This document shows positions 22,960 to 31,205 of a stretch of 64,000 nt of DNA, piece by piece. How positions within the stretch are numbered: the first letter of the stretch is position 1; the number at the start of each line of letters is the position of its first letter. Under the pieces are notes generated by a model, which was given only the letters and a program-made list of their open reading frames with translations, was not told where the DNA came from and made no database searches. The DNA comes from Nocardiopsis sp. NRRL B-16309 (lineage in GTDB: Bacteria > Actinomycetota > Actinomycetes > Streptosporangiales > Streptosporangiaceae), in the NCBI RefSeq assembly GCF_001279585.1, contig NZ_LGEC01000065.1:186001-250000 (forward strand), given 5' to 3'. The position numbers and the translations under genes are program-made.

Positions 22960-24815
22960 GCGCCTCGGCGAACGGCAGCGGTTCCACCGACAGGAGCGAG
23001 CCCGACGAGTCGGGTCAGCCCGAGACGGCACGCGACTCCGAAGGGGCACGCGGATCCGCGGGAGCACCCGGGTCCCAGGAGTCCGGTGGATCCGCGAGGG
23101 CATCCGGGACCCAGGAGTCCCGCGGGGCCAGCGGGGTCGGCGGGACCGGCGGGACCGTTCTGCGCGGGGCCGTCGCGGGCCAGCGCGGACGGGTGGCCGC
23201 GGCCTCCGTGCTCGGCTCGGGGCACCAGGCGGGCGAGGCGCTCGTCCCCGTCATCATCGGCGTGGTGATCGACCTCGCCGTGGCCACCGGCTCCCCGCGC
23301 GCCCTGGCCATGTGGCTGGCGGTGCTCGGCGGCACGTTCGTCCTGCTGTCGTTCAGCTACCGGTTCGCGGCCCGCATCGCCGAGCGCGCCTCGGAACAGT
23401 CCGCCCACGAACTACGGCTCCGGCTGACGCGGCGGGTCCTGGACCCCCGGGGCGGCGCCGAGCGCGACCGGCTGCCCGGCGCCCTGACCAACATCGCCTC
23501 CGGGGACGCCGAACGGGTCGGGACGGCCGTGGGCCTCCTGGCCCTCGGGATCGCCTCGATCGCCGGATTGGCGGTCAGCGCCGCCGCGCTGCTCCGGATC
23601 TCGGTACCGCTGGGGCTGCTGGTGCTCCTGGGCACTCCCCCACTGCTCTACCTCGCCCACCTGGTGAGTCGGCCGCTGGCCCGGCGCAGCGAGGGCGAGC
23701 AGGACCGGGCGGCCCAGGCCTCCGGCACCGCCGCCGACCTCGTCGCGGGCCTGCGCGTACTCAAGGGCCTGGGCGCGGAGAACGCCGCGTCCGAGCGCTA
23801 CCGCGCCACCAGCCGCGCCTCCCTCCTCTCCGCGCTGCGCGCCTCCCGTGCCCAGGCCGGGCACGACGGCGCCGTGCTCGCCCTGACCGGCGGGTTCATC
23901 GCGGCCGTGGCCCTGGCCGGGGCGGTGCTGGCCATGCGCGGCGAGGTCAGCATCGGCGGTCTGGTCGCCGCCGTCGGCCTGGCGCAGTTCCTGCACGGCC
24001 CGTTCCGCTTGCTCGCCTTCGTCAACGGCGTGTTCGCCCAGGCGCGGGCCTCCTCCCAGCGCATCGCCGACGTTCTGGAATCCCCCTGGGCGGTCCCCGA
24101 CGGCAGCGCGGCACTGCCGCCCGAGCCCGCCGGGGAGCTGCGCCTGGACGGGGTCCGGTCCCGGTCTTTGCGCGGCGTCGACGCCCGCATCGGCTCCGGC
24201 CGCCTGGTCGGCGTGGTGGCCCCGGACCCGGCGGCCGCCGCCGACCTTCTCGCCTGCCTGGCGCGCGACACCGACCCCGAGGAGGGCTCGATCGAGGTGG
24301 ACGGCGTGGACGTGGCCAAGCTCGCCCTGGACGACCTGCGTCGGGCGGTGCTCGTGGCCGAGCACGACGCCGCCCTGTTCGAGGCGTCCCTGTCCGACAA
24401 CGTGGCCGCCGCCGCCCGGGGGCCGATCGACCGCGCCCTGGAGGCGGCGACCGCCGACGAGGTCGCCGAGGCGCTGCCTGACGGGCGGGAGACCCGGCTC
24501 GCCGAGCGCGGGCGCTCGCTCTCCGGCGGCCAGCGCCAGCGGGTGGCGCTCGCCCGGGCACTGGCGGCCGACCCGCCCGTGCTCGTCCTGCACGACCCCA
24601 CCACCGCCGTCGACACCGTGACCGAGGCCCGGGTGGCCGAGCGCCTGGCCCGCCTGCGGCGGGGTCGCACGACGGTGCTGGTCACCACGAGCCCCGCCCT
24701 GCTGGACACCGCCGACACCGTCCTGTTCCTGGACGGGGGAACCGTGGCCGCCGAGGGCAGGCACGCGGACCTGGCCCGCACGTACGAGACCTACCGCGAA
24801 GCGGTGTTCGCATGA
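22956..24815 (+). CDS. ABC exporter half-transporter A with degenerate ATP site
   Basis: 619-aa fused TM/ATPase subunit, heterodimer partner of the next gene (ATGA overlap). An 60-residue Ser/Gly/Glu-rich N-terminus precedes six TM helices (about 70-350). In the ATPase domain the Walker A loop is replaced by VVAPDPAAAADLL (no GKS), the Q-loop Gln is Glu (VLVAEHD), Walker B is LVLHDPTTAVD and the H-loop His is absent (TTSPALL); only the signature LSGGQRQR (about 522) is intact. GTG 22956 is chosen over ATG 22926 because it overlaps the micropeptide stop. Iron-box control suggests a siderophore-related substrate. Confidence 0.85.
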   Translation: MSASANGSGSTDRSEPDESGQPETARDSEGARGSAGAPGSQESGGSARASGTQESRGASGVGGTGGTVLRGAVAGQRGRVAAASVLGSGHQAGEALVPVIIGVVIDLAVATGSPRALAMWLAVLGGTFVLLSFSYRFAARIAERASEQSAHELRLRLTRRVLDPRGGAERDRLPGALTNIASGDAERVGTAVGLLALGIASIAGLAVSAAALLRISVPLGLLVLLGTPPLLYLAHLVSRPLARRSEGEQDRAAQASGTAADLVAGLRVLKGLGAENAASERYRATSRASLLSALRASRAQAGHDGAVLALTGGFIAAVALAGAVLAMRGEVSIGGLVAAVGLAQFLHGPFRLLAFVNGVFAQARASSQRIADVLESPWAVPDGSAALPPEPAGELRLDGVRSRSLRGVDARIGSGRLVGVVAPDPAAAADLLACLARDTDPEEGSIEVDGVDVAKLALDDLRRAVLVAEHDAALFEASLSDNVAAAARGPIDRALEAATADEVAEALPDGRETRLAERGRSLSGGQRQRVALARALAADPPVLVLHDPTTAVDTVTEARVAERLARLRRGRTTVLVTTSPALLDTADTVLFLDGGTVAAEGRHADLARTYETYREAVFA

Positions 24816-26551
24816 CCCTGCTGCCCACCGCCGAGTCCCGCCGCGTCCGGCGGGCCGTCGCCGATCTCGTCATGGCCCACAAGGGCACCGCCGCCTGGGC
24901 GCTGGTGACCCTGGTGGGCGCGACCGCCGTCGGGCTGGGCACCGCGCCGGTGCTCGGCCACATCGTCGACCTCGTCGCGGACGGCCGTGAACCCTCCTCC
25001 CTCGCCGTCCCGGTCGCGCTACTGCTGGCCATCGCCGCCCTGAGCGGTCTGGGCCACGCCCTGGGCGTGGCCGGTGTGGCCCGACTCGGTGAAAGCGTGG
25101 TGGCCGACCTGCGCGAGCGGTTCGTCGCGCGTGCCCTGCGGCTGCCGTTGGAGCGGGTGGAGCTGGCGGGGTCGGGCGACCTGACCTCGCGGGTGACGGG
25201 CGACGTCACGGTCGTGACCCGCGCGGTGCGCGACGCCTTCCCGCGGCTCGCCCAGGCGCTGTTCACCATCGTGCTCACCCTGGGCGCGCTGGCGCTGCTG
25301 GACTGGCGGTTCCTGGCGGCCGTGCTGCTGGCCGTGCCCGTGCAGACGTACTCGCTGCGCCGGTACCTGAAGCTGGCGGCCCCGGTCTACGACGAGCACC
25401 GCCGGGCGGTCGGCGTGCGCCAGCACCGGCTGCTCGACACCATCAGCGGCGCCCGGACCGTCCGCGCGTTCGGCCTGGCCGACGAGCACACGCGACGGGT
25501 GGGCGACGCCTCGCAGCGGGCCGCCGACCTGGCCGTGGCCGGATTGCGGCTCGCCACCCGCCTGTTCTCACTGCTCAACCTGGCCGAGTTCATCGGCCTG
25601 GCGGGGGTGCTGATCACGGGGTACTGGCTCGTGGGCCAGGACATGGCGACCATCGGCACGGCCACGGCTGCGGCGCTGTACTTCCACAACCTCTTCAACC
25701 CGATCAACACGGCCATCGGACTCGCCGACGAGGCACAGAAGGCGCGGGCCGCGCTGGCCCGGATGATCGGCGTGTGCGACCTGCCCGCCGAGGAGGAGTC
25801 CGACGACCACCCCGCGCCGGACGGTTCGCTGTCCCTGACCGGTGTGGGACACGCCTACCGCCCGGGCCTGCCGGTGCTGTCCGACGTCGACCTTGAGGTC
25901 GCCCCGGGTGAACGCGTCGCGCTGGTGGGCGCGAGCGGTGCGGGCAAGTCCACCCTGGCCAAGCTCGTCGCGGGGATCCACCCGGCCGCCGAGGGCTCGC
26001 TGCGCGTGGGCGGGCTCGACCTCGCCGTCACGGGCCCCATCGCGGCGCGCCACGCGGTGACCCTGATCAGCCAGGAGGTGCACGTCTTCGCGGGGCCGCT
26101 GGCCGACGACCTGCGGCTGGCCCGCCCGGACGCCACCGACGAGGAGTTGGGCGCCGCCCTGGAGACCGTGGGCGCGCTCGACTGGGTGAGGGCCCTGCCG
26201 GAGGGCACGGCCACGGTGGTGGGCACCGGCGGGCACAAGCTCACCGCGGCCCAGGCCCAGCAGGTCGCCCTGGCCCGCCTGGTCCTGGCCGACCGTCCGA
26301 TCGCGGTGCTGGACGAGGCGACCGCCGACGCGGGCAGCGCCGGCGCCCGCCGGCTGGAGGTGGCGGCCACCCGCGCCCTGGAGGGCCGCACGGGACTGGT
26401 CGTCGCCCACCGCCTCACCCAGGTGGCGGAGGCCGACCGGGTGGTGGTGCTGGAGGGAGGCCGCGTGGTCGAGTCGGGCCCGCACGAGGAGCTGGTGCGG
26501 GCGGAGGGCCCGTACGCGGAGCTGTGGAAGGCCTGGTCGGCACGCCGCTGA
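24812..26551 (+). CDS. ABC exporter half-transporter B
   Basis: 579-aa type-IV-fold exporter subunit, six TM helices (residues 25-310) followed by an ATPase domain. Walker A GASGAGKST (about 373-381), Q-loop TLISQEV, Walker B with Glu IAVLDEATAD and H-loop VVAHRL are all intact, but the signature is KLTAAQAQQ instead of LSGGQ. The active ATP site must therefore form from this subunit's Walker motifs and subunit A's LSGGQ. Last gene of the iron-box operon. Substrate unknown; a siderophore or the 45-residue peptide are the obvious options. Confidence 0.88.
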   Translation: MTLLPTAESRRVRRAVADLVMAHKGTAAWALVTLVGATAVGLGTAPVLGHIVDLVADGREPSSLAVPVALLLAIAALSGLGHALGVAGVARLGESVVADLRERFVARALRLPLERVELAGSGDLTSRVTGDVTVVTRAVRDAFPRLAQALFTIVLTLGALALLDWRFLAAVLLAVPVQTYSLRRYLKLAAPVYDEHRRAVGVRQHRLLDTISGARTVRAFGLADEHTRRVGDASQRAADLAVAGLRLATRLFSLLNLAEFIGLAGVLITGYWLVGQDMATIGTATAAALYFHNLFNPINTAIGLADEAQKARAALARMIGVCDLPAEEESDDHPAPDGSLSLTGVGHAYRPGLPVLSDVDLEVAPGERVALVGASGAGKSTLAKLVAGIHPAAEGSLRVGGLDLAVTGPIAARHAVTLISQEVHVFAGPLADDLRLARPDATDEELGAALETVGALDWVRALPEGTATVVGTGGHKLTAAQAQQVALARLVLADRPIAVLDEATADAGSAGARRLEVAATRALEGRTGLVVAHRLTQVAEADRVVVLEGGRVVESGPHEELVRAEGPYAELWKAWSARR

Positions 26552-26560
26552 ACCAGGCCG

Positions 26561-26774
26561 CACCCCATCCCGCGTGTGCGGGGAGCAGCGTCCTCGATCG
26601 TCTCCGTGGCCTGCAAGAGCGTGGAGAGTCCATCCCCGCGTGCGCGTGGAGCATGCCGACACCCTGGCCGAAGATCCGGCGCAGCAGGGTCCATCCCCGC
26701 GTGCGCGTGGAGCATGGGTGCAGCGCCCCACCCCGGTCAACGCCCCGGGGATCATCCCCGTGCGCGTGGAGCAC
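26561..26774 (+). CRISPR. Degenerate type I-E CRISPR relic, left part
   Basis: Four decayed 26-28-bp repeats ending at 26588, 26654, 26715 and 26774. Repeats 2 and 3 share TCCATCCCCGCGTGCGCGTG plus GAGCAT; repeat 1 ends CGGGGAGCAG; repeat 4 lacks two bases. Period between repeats 2 and 3 is 61 bp, as in type I-E arrays. In three repeats GGGG has become GTGG, breaking the stem. No cas gene in the window. Confidence 0.75.
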
Positions 26775-26830
26775 CTACTGACCTGCGGTCCTGTTGCGGG
26801 CGAAGGTCCCGTGCCCGTGCGTGAACGCAG

Positions 26831-26865
26831 GGCCCCGGCCCGATGCGTGCGCACCGGCCGGGGCC
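26831..26865. terminator. Hairpin downstream of the DUF4352-like gene
   Basis: GGCCCCGGCC (26831-26840) with GGCCGGGGCC (26856-26865), 15-nt loop, 14 bp beyond the minus-strand stop at 26879. Confidence 0.6.
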
Positions 26866-26878
26866 GTCGTCGTGGGAC

Positions 26879-27496
26879 CTATTCGACCTCGGCGGTGATG
26901 GACTCCTCCAGGCCGAACAGCTCCTCCATGGTCACGCTGCTGACCTCTACCTCGCCGACGACCGCGATCTGGCCGCTCGCCCGCTGGCCGGGCTGGACCG
27001 TCACCGCGTCGATCGGGTCGATGTCCGCGAACAGGCTGTCGCTCCAGTCCGAGACGACCGTCCCGTCGGCCAGCTCGACCGTGAAGTAGACGGGGTTGAC
27101 CTCGATGCTCTCCTCGGAGTCGTTGACGATCTCGATGTCGATGGCGGTGTACACCGTGTCGTCGATGGTGTCGCCGACGGTCCCCGCGTCGGAGGCGGTC
27201 ATGGTGACACCGGATGACTCCTCGGCCGGTTCGTCCTCGACGGGCTCTTCGGCGGGCTCCTCCTCCGCCTCGCTGCTGGAGGAGGTGGACGGGGTGGCGG
27301 TGTCAGTGGAGTCGCCCGACAGGGCGGCCATGCACCCACCGATGATCGCGAGGAAGACGAGGACGCCGAGGCATCCGCCGCACCCCAGTCCGATCTTCGC
27401 GCCGGTGGACATGCCTTGCTTCGGAGGCTGGGGAGGGACGCCGTAGGGCGGCTGCGGAGGACCTCCGGGGTACCCGGGGTTCTGGGGGTAGGACAC
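26879..27496 (-). CDS. DUF4352-like membrane-anchored protein
   Basis: 205 aa from GTG 27496. Pro/Gly-rich cytoplasmic N-terminus (SYPQNPGYPGGPPQPPYGVP), one TM helix near residues 32-55 with several Cys, an acidic Ser/Glu linker, then a beta-rich extracytoplasmic domain (residues 95-205: YTAIDIEIVNDSEESIEVNP, FTVELADGTVV, VQPGQRASGQIAV) matching the DUF4352 immunoglobulin-like fold. Proteins of this build are common in actinobacteria, function unknown. It lies between the two CRISPR relics, which have the same orientation, as if inserted into an old array. Confidence 0.75.
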   Translation of the reverse strand: MSYPQNPGYPGGPPQPPYGVPPQPPKQGMSTGAKIGLGCGGCLGVLVFLAIIGGCMAALSGDSTDTATPSTSSSSEAEEEPAEEPVEDEPAEESSGVTMTASDAGTVGDTIDDTVYTAIDIEIVNDSEESIEVNPVYFTVELADGTVVSDWSDSLFADIDPIDAVTVQPGQRASGQIAVVGEVEVSSVTMEELFGLEESITAEVE

Positions 27497-27731
27497 GGTG
27501 ATGCTCCGGTCTGTGCTTGGGCGGAGCGGGAGCCGCGGGCGATGCCGTGCCGTGAACGGGGGCGCGGCCGGTGGGGAGACCGTAACCGCTCGGGGGCGGG
27601 CGCCGCTGGCGATTGCGGAAATGAGCGCCAATGAGCGACATCGGGCAGCGAGCGACGCAGAACGCACGACCCGTCGGTGGTCCCGGCCGCCCCACCGGCC
27701 TGGTCACGGTCTCAGGCACGAAGCGATCCCG

Positions 27732-27883
27732 GGACCATCCCCGCGTGCGCGGGGAAATCATGAGAGGGGATGGTCCTGTTTACCGCGGTAAACAGAACCA
27801 GTCCCGCGTGCGCGGGGAGCACGTCCGCACCCGGTTCTCGCGGCAGTCCCACGCCGGACCATCCCCGCGTGTGCGGGGAGCAC
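27732..27883 (+). CRISPR. Type I-E CRISPR relic, right part
   Basis: Three 28-bp repeats at 27732-27759, 27795-27822 and 27856-27883; the third, GGACCATCCCCGCGTGTGCG plus GGGAGCAC, is nearest the consensus. Starts are 63 and 61 bp apart. Repeat 1 has a mutated end (GGGGAAATC), repeat 2 a mutated front. Two spacers remain. Same orientation as the left relic 960 bp away; no cas genes. Confidence 0.8.
27776..27795. promoter_or_regulatory. Perfect 20-bp palindrome inside CRISPR relic
   Basis: CTGTTTACCGCGGTAAACAG, perfect over 20 bp, occupying most of the first remaining spacer and touching repeat 2. It is AT-richer than its surroundings and looks like a dimeric repressor operator. No gene start lies close enough to assign a target. 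Confidence 0.5.
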
Positions 27884-27900
27884 CATCGAACTGCGCTCGG

Positions 27901-28332
27901 CTAGCCGATGCGCCCGCTCTTCCGGTGCGGTTCCTCCTCGGGACTCGGGCCCAACAGGTCCCACCGGTTGCCCGCGATGTCCAGGAAGACGGCGATCCGG
28001 CCGTAGGGCTCCTCACGCGGCTCGGTGACGAACCGGACGCCCGCCGCCGCCATCCGGGCGTACGACCGCTCGAAGTCGTCCACCCGCAGGAAGAACCCCA
28101 CCCGCCCCGCCACCTGGTCGCCCACCACGGCCGACTGCCGTTCCCCGTCGGCGCGCGCCAGCAGGAGGCCCGTGCCACCGCCCGGCGGCCGGACCACGAC
28201 CCACCGCTTCGCGCGGCCGTCGTTGGTCAGCGACGGGACGTCCTCCACCAACGCGAAGCCGAGCGCGTCCACGAAGAACGCGATCGCGGGGTCGTACTCG
28301 TCCACCACGATCGTCACCAGGTCCATGTGCAT
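27901..28332 (-). CDS. VOC-family (glyoxalase/bleomycin-resistance-like) protein
   Basis: 143-aa vicinal-oxygen-chelate protein made of two beta-alpha-beta-beta-beta modules: DLVTIVVDEYDPAIAFFVDALGF in the first (given here as family hallmark), and GVRFVTEPREEPYGRIAVFLDIAGNRWDLL closing the second, split around residue 100. The C-terminal EPYG and D-x-AGNRWDLL are diagnostic. The role could be lyase, dioxygenase or drug binding. ATG 28332 or 28326 are both possible starts. Its 3' end lies 17 bp from the CRISPR relic. Confidence 0.82.
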   Translation of the reverse strand: MHMDLVTIVVDEYDPAIAFFVDALGFALVEDVPSLTNDGRAKRWVVVRPPGGGTGLLLARADGERQSAVVGDQVAGRVGFFLRVDDFERSYARMAAAGVRFVTEPREEPYGRIAVFLDIAGNRWDLLGPSPEEEPHRKSGRIG

Positions 28333-28477
28333 CCCGACACCGTAGCCCGGCGCCGCCCCGGCCGCCCCCGCGCGAGGCAGTCGACCCCCCTCGATGACAG
28401 GCGGAACGACCCGCACTCGGCGCGACGAAGCCGGATCCCCGACGGCCGGGCCCGCGGGGATTCGGCCGTCCCCTTCC

Positions 28478-29293
28478 TCACGGGGACGCGGCGGCCTCGC
28501 GTTCGGCGAGGACCTGGGCGGCCCGGCCCAGCATGCGCCCGTTGATCCGGATGGACAGGGCACGGGGCAGCAGGCGGGACATCACCCGCATGCGACGGTC
28601 GGGGACGTGAGTCGCCCGGCCCCGCAGGAACGCGGCCAGCGCGTCCCGCACGGCCGCGCGCGCCGGGTAGGGCCGGATCGGCAGCGAGGCGCGGTCGAGT
28701 CCGTAGGCGTCCATGACCGGCGTGTCCACGTTCCCCGGGAGCAGCACCATGACGTCGACCCCGGAGGAGGCGAGCTCGTGGTGCAGGCCCTCGCCGAGGT
28801 TGAGCGCGTAGGACTTGGAGGCGCTCTCGTGGGCCATGTTGGGCAGCCCGTGCTTCGCGCCCAGGGCCGACACGAGCACCATGCCGCCGCGCCCGCGCGC
28901 GGCGAACCGCCGACCGAAGGCGTGCGCCAGGTCCAGGTGGGCGGTGGTGTTGACGGTGTGCCGTCGGTGCAGGTCGGCGACCTCCTGGTCGAGGAAGCGG
29001 CCGGGCCTTCCGGCACCGGCGTTCGAGATCAGCAGTCCGACGTCGAGGTCGGCGGTCGCGTCGATGATCGTCGCGGCGGCGCCCTCGCGGCTGAGGTCGA
29101 CGGTGGCGATCCGGCACTCGATGCCGTGTTCTCGCGTGAGTTCGGCGCCGAGCGCTTCGAGGCGGTCGGTGGATCGGGCGGCGAGGACCAGGTGGAGTCC
29201 GGCCTCCGCGAGGTGTTCGGCGAAGGCGCGGCCGATGCCGGACGACGCTCCGGTCACGACCGCCCACGGGCCATAGGATAAGATTTGAACCAT
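28478..29293 (-). CDS. SDR-family protein lacking the catalytic Tyr
   Basis: 271-aa short-chain dehydrogenase fold: TGASSGIG cofactor loop at residue 14, SNAGAG in place of NNAG, VSALGAKHG with a Ser. At the expected YxxxK the sequence is HESASK, so Glu occupies the Tyr position while Lys is kept. The protein may be catalytically impaired or use another acid. Closest to the DltE/YqjQ-like subgroup. Divergent from a TetR gene; GAACCATGGTT at the shared promoter is a candidate operator. ATG 29293. Confidence 0.83.
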   Translation of the reverse strand: MVQILSYGPWAVVTGASSGIGRAFAEHLAEAGLHLVLAARSTDRLEALGAELTREHGIECRIATVDLSREGAAATIIDATADLDVGLLISNAGAGRPGRFLDQEVADLHRRHTVNTTAHLDLAHAFGRRFAARGRGGMVLVSALGAKHGLPNMAHESASKSYALNLGEGLHHELASSGVDVMVLLPGNVDTPVMDAYGLDRASLPIRPYPARAAVRDALAAFLRGRATHVPDRRMRVMSRLLPRALSIRINGRMLGRAAQVLAEREAAASP

Positions 29294-29298
29294 GGTTT
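29287..29298. promoter_or_regulatory. Palindrome between SDR and TetR genes
   Basis: AACCATGGTT dyad in the 54-bp divergent gap, overlapping the SDR start. A natural site for autoregulation by the TetR repressor at 29348; inferred from position. Confidence 0.4.
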
Positions 29299-29347
29299 GG
29301 ACTGTAATCTAAGTTCGAGTCCAGGACAAGCGGATAGGCTGTCCGAC

Positions 29348-29920
29348 GTGAAGAGACCACCTGACGACCTCGCACAGCGCCTGCTCGACGTCAGCGAGTC
29401 GGTACTGGGTGCCACGCCCCCGCCCCGCCTGGAGGACATCGCCAAGCAGGTCGGGGCGTCGCGGGCCGCGCTGTACTACTACTTCGCCGGTCGCGACGAC
29501 CTGCTCGCCTTCCTGCTGACCACGCACGCCCAGGACGGGGCCCGGGCGGTACACCAGGCCATCGACCCGGACGGATCGCCCGAGCGGCGGTTGCGGGAGA
29601 TGGTGGGCGCGCTCGCCGACTACCTGGCGCACCGTCCGGGAGTCTGCGTGGGGCTGCTGGGCGCGCTGGGAGCGGCGGGCAAGATGAACGAGGTCCTGAA
29701 GGCCAACGACGAGTGGATCGCCGGTCCGCTGAGGGACCTCCTCACCGAGTGCCACGCCGACGGCGCGGTCGGGGTCGAGGACGTCGGCGACGCCGCGAAC
29801 ACCATGCTCGGCGGGCTGCTGCACGGCGTTCTGGGCCGGGCGATGGCCGAAGCGGACCCGACCGACCCGCGGTTCCTGGAACGGCTCCGCGACCAGGTGC
29901 TCCGCGGAGTCCTCGTCTAG
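29348..29920 (+). CDS. TetR-family transcriptional regulator
   Basis: 190-aa repressor from GTG 29348. The helix-turn-helix RLEDIAKQVGASRAALYYYF (residues 26-45) is typical; the C-terminal domain is all-helical with ALGAAGKMNEVLKANDEW. An upstream TTG at 29285 is in frame but the family alignment starts at the GTG. Divergent from the SDR gene, which it likely represses. Ligand unknown. Confidence 0.85.
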   Translation: MKRPPDDLAQRLLDVSESVLGATPPPRLEDIAKQVGASRAALYYYFAGRDDLLAFLLTTHAQDGARAVHQAIDPDGSPERRLREMVGALADYLAHRPGVCVGLLGALGAAGKMNEVLKANDEWIAGPLRDLLTECHADGAVGVEDVGDAANTMLGGLLHGVLGRAMAEADPTDPRFLERLRDQVLRGVLV

Positions 29921-30038
29921 CCTCGATCCCCGGAGCCCGTGCGCCGGGACCCAGGCGACGGTCCCGGCACACGCGGCCGATGAGTTCGGTCCGGTGTCCT
30001 GGTCAGTCCAGGCGACAACCGACCACGGAGGCCACGCC

Positions 30039-30665
30039 ATGAAGCTCACCACCACCACATGGATCACCGTCGACGGCGTCATGCAGGGGCTCGGCGGAGC
30101 GGACGAGGACCGCAGGGGCGGGTTCGAGCGCGGCGGATGGGCCATGCCGTACTTCGACGACGAGGCCGCGGCGTTCCTCAACGGCGTCTACCAGCGCGCC
30201 GACGCGTTCCTGTTCGGCCGGCGGACCTACGAGATCTTCGCGGGCTACTGGGGAGTGATGCCGAACCCCGACGACAATCCCATCGCCTCGGCCCTGAACA
30301 CGCGGCCCAAGTACGTCGCGTCCACCACCCTCACCGAACCGGGGTGGGCGGACACGACCGTCCTCTCCGGTAACGTCGCGGCCGCCATCGGCGAACTGAA
30401 GGACACGCGGCCGGGTGAGCTGCAGGTGCACGGCAGCGGGGGCCTGGTCCGCTGGCTGTTCGGGAACGGGCTCGTCGACGAGGCCGTCCTGTTCGTCTGC
30501 CCGGTGGTCCTCGGCCAGGGCACCCGGCTGTTCCCGGACAGCGGCCCGGACACGGCACTCGGCCTGGTCGACTCGCGGACCACCCCGAGGGGAGTGACGA
30601 TCCAGGTCTACCGGCCCGACGGCCGCCCGCGGTACGCGACGGCCGAGCCGACCCCGAACACGTGA
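30039..30665 (+). CDS. Dihydrofolate-reductase-like (RibD C-terminal) protein
   Basis: 208-aa NADPH-binding fold of the RibD-C/YyaP family. WITVDGVMQGLGG opens the fold, FGRRTYEIFAGYW corresponds to the NADPH-binding FGRKTYE, LQVHGSGGLVRWL and VCPVVLGQGTRLF are the remaining signatures. Members are pteridine or unknown-substrate reductases, not true DHFR. ATG 30039 has GGAGGCCACGCC upstream. Alone on its transcript. Confidence 0.85.
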   Translation: MKLTTTTWITVDGVMQGLGGADEDRRGGFERGGWAMPYFDDEAAAFLNGVYQRADAFLFGRRTYEIFAGYWGVMPNPDDNPIASALNTRPKYVASTTLTEPGWADTTVLSGNVAAAIGELKDTRPGELQVHGSGGLVRWLFGNGLVDEAVLFVCPVVLGQGTRLFPDSGPDTALGLVDSRTTPRGVTIQVYRPDGRPRYATAEPTPNT

Positions 30666-30723
30666 CGGGCACCGTGGACACCGTCGCCGAGCGCCACCGC
30701 CTCGGCCACGAGGGGCCGCGGCC

Positions 30724-30750
30724 GTGCGCCCCTCCGCCGCCAGGGCGCAC
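30724..30750. terminator. Hairpin between convergent genes
   Basis: GTGCGCCC (30724-30731) with GGGCGCAC (30743-30750), 11-nt loop, between stops at 30665 and 30778. Confidence 0.55.
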
Positions 30751-30777
30751 CGCACGGCTACCGCGCCGGCCCGCGCG

Positions 30778-31194
30778 CTACCGGAACGACCATCCCGACC
30801 AGTGCACGACGGTCACCAGGATGATCGCCCCGTCCGGCGGCGCCTCGACGTACTGGACGTAGCGGGCGATGAGGCGCGCCCGCGCGTCGGACCAGGCCGG
30901 GCCCTCGTGCTCGACGCGCGCGAACCCGTCCGCGCGCGCCCACCACAGGCGCTCCCAGTCGTCGCTGTACTCGTCGGTGAGCAGGGACACCCGCGGGTTC
31001 TCGGCGATGTTGCGGAGCCGGCGCAGGGCACGGGAGCGCTTCGGCTTGTCGTCGACGGCGATGGCGACCGTGTCCGCGTGGGCGGCGAAGGTCACCGGCA
31101 CCAGGTGCGGGCGCCCGACGGCGTCGACCGTGGCGAGCCTGGCGGCGCGGCTCGCCGCGAACGCCTCGCGGGCCCGTTCGACGTTCCACCTCAT
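30778..31194 (-). CDS. PPOX-class F420-dependent oxidoreductase (TIGR03668-like)
   Basis: 138-aa split-barrel flavin/deazaflavin-binding protein. RAARLATVDAVGRPHLVPVTF opens the barrel (shown in part), DDKPKRSRALRRLRNIAENP binds cofactor phosphate, and LLTDEYSDDWERLWWARADG is the characteristic motif of the actinobacterial TIGR03668 group. Such proteins use F420 or FMN; substrate unknown. Directly downstream of the DUF389 gene on the same strand (11-bp gap), so an operon is likely. Confidence 0.85.
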   Translation of the reverse strand: MRWNVERAREAFAASRAARLATVDAVGRPHLVPVTFAAHADTVAIAVDDKPKRSRALRRLRNIAENPRVSLLTDEYSDDWERLWWARADGFARVEHEGPAWSDARARLIARYVQYVEAPPDGAIILVTVVHWSGWSFR

Positions 31195-31205
31195 GTCCGC
31201 CCTCC

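Noticed and set aside
26524..26781. Small plus-strand frames with repeated VHPRVRVEH/SIPACAWSM words
   Set aside because: These words are translations of the CRISPR repeats in different frames, not a repeat protein.
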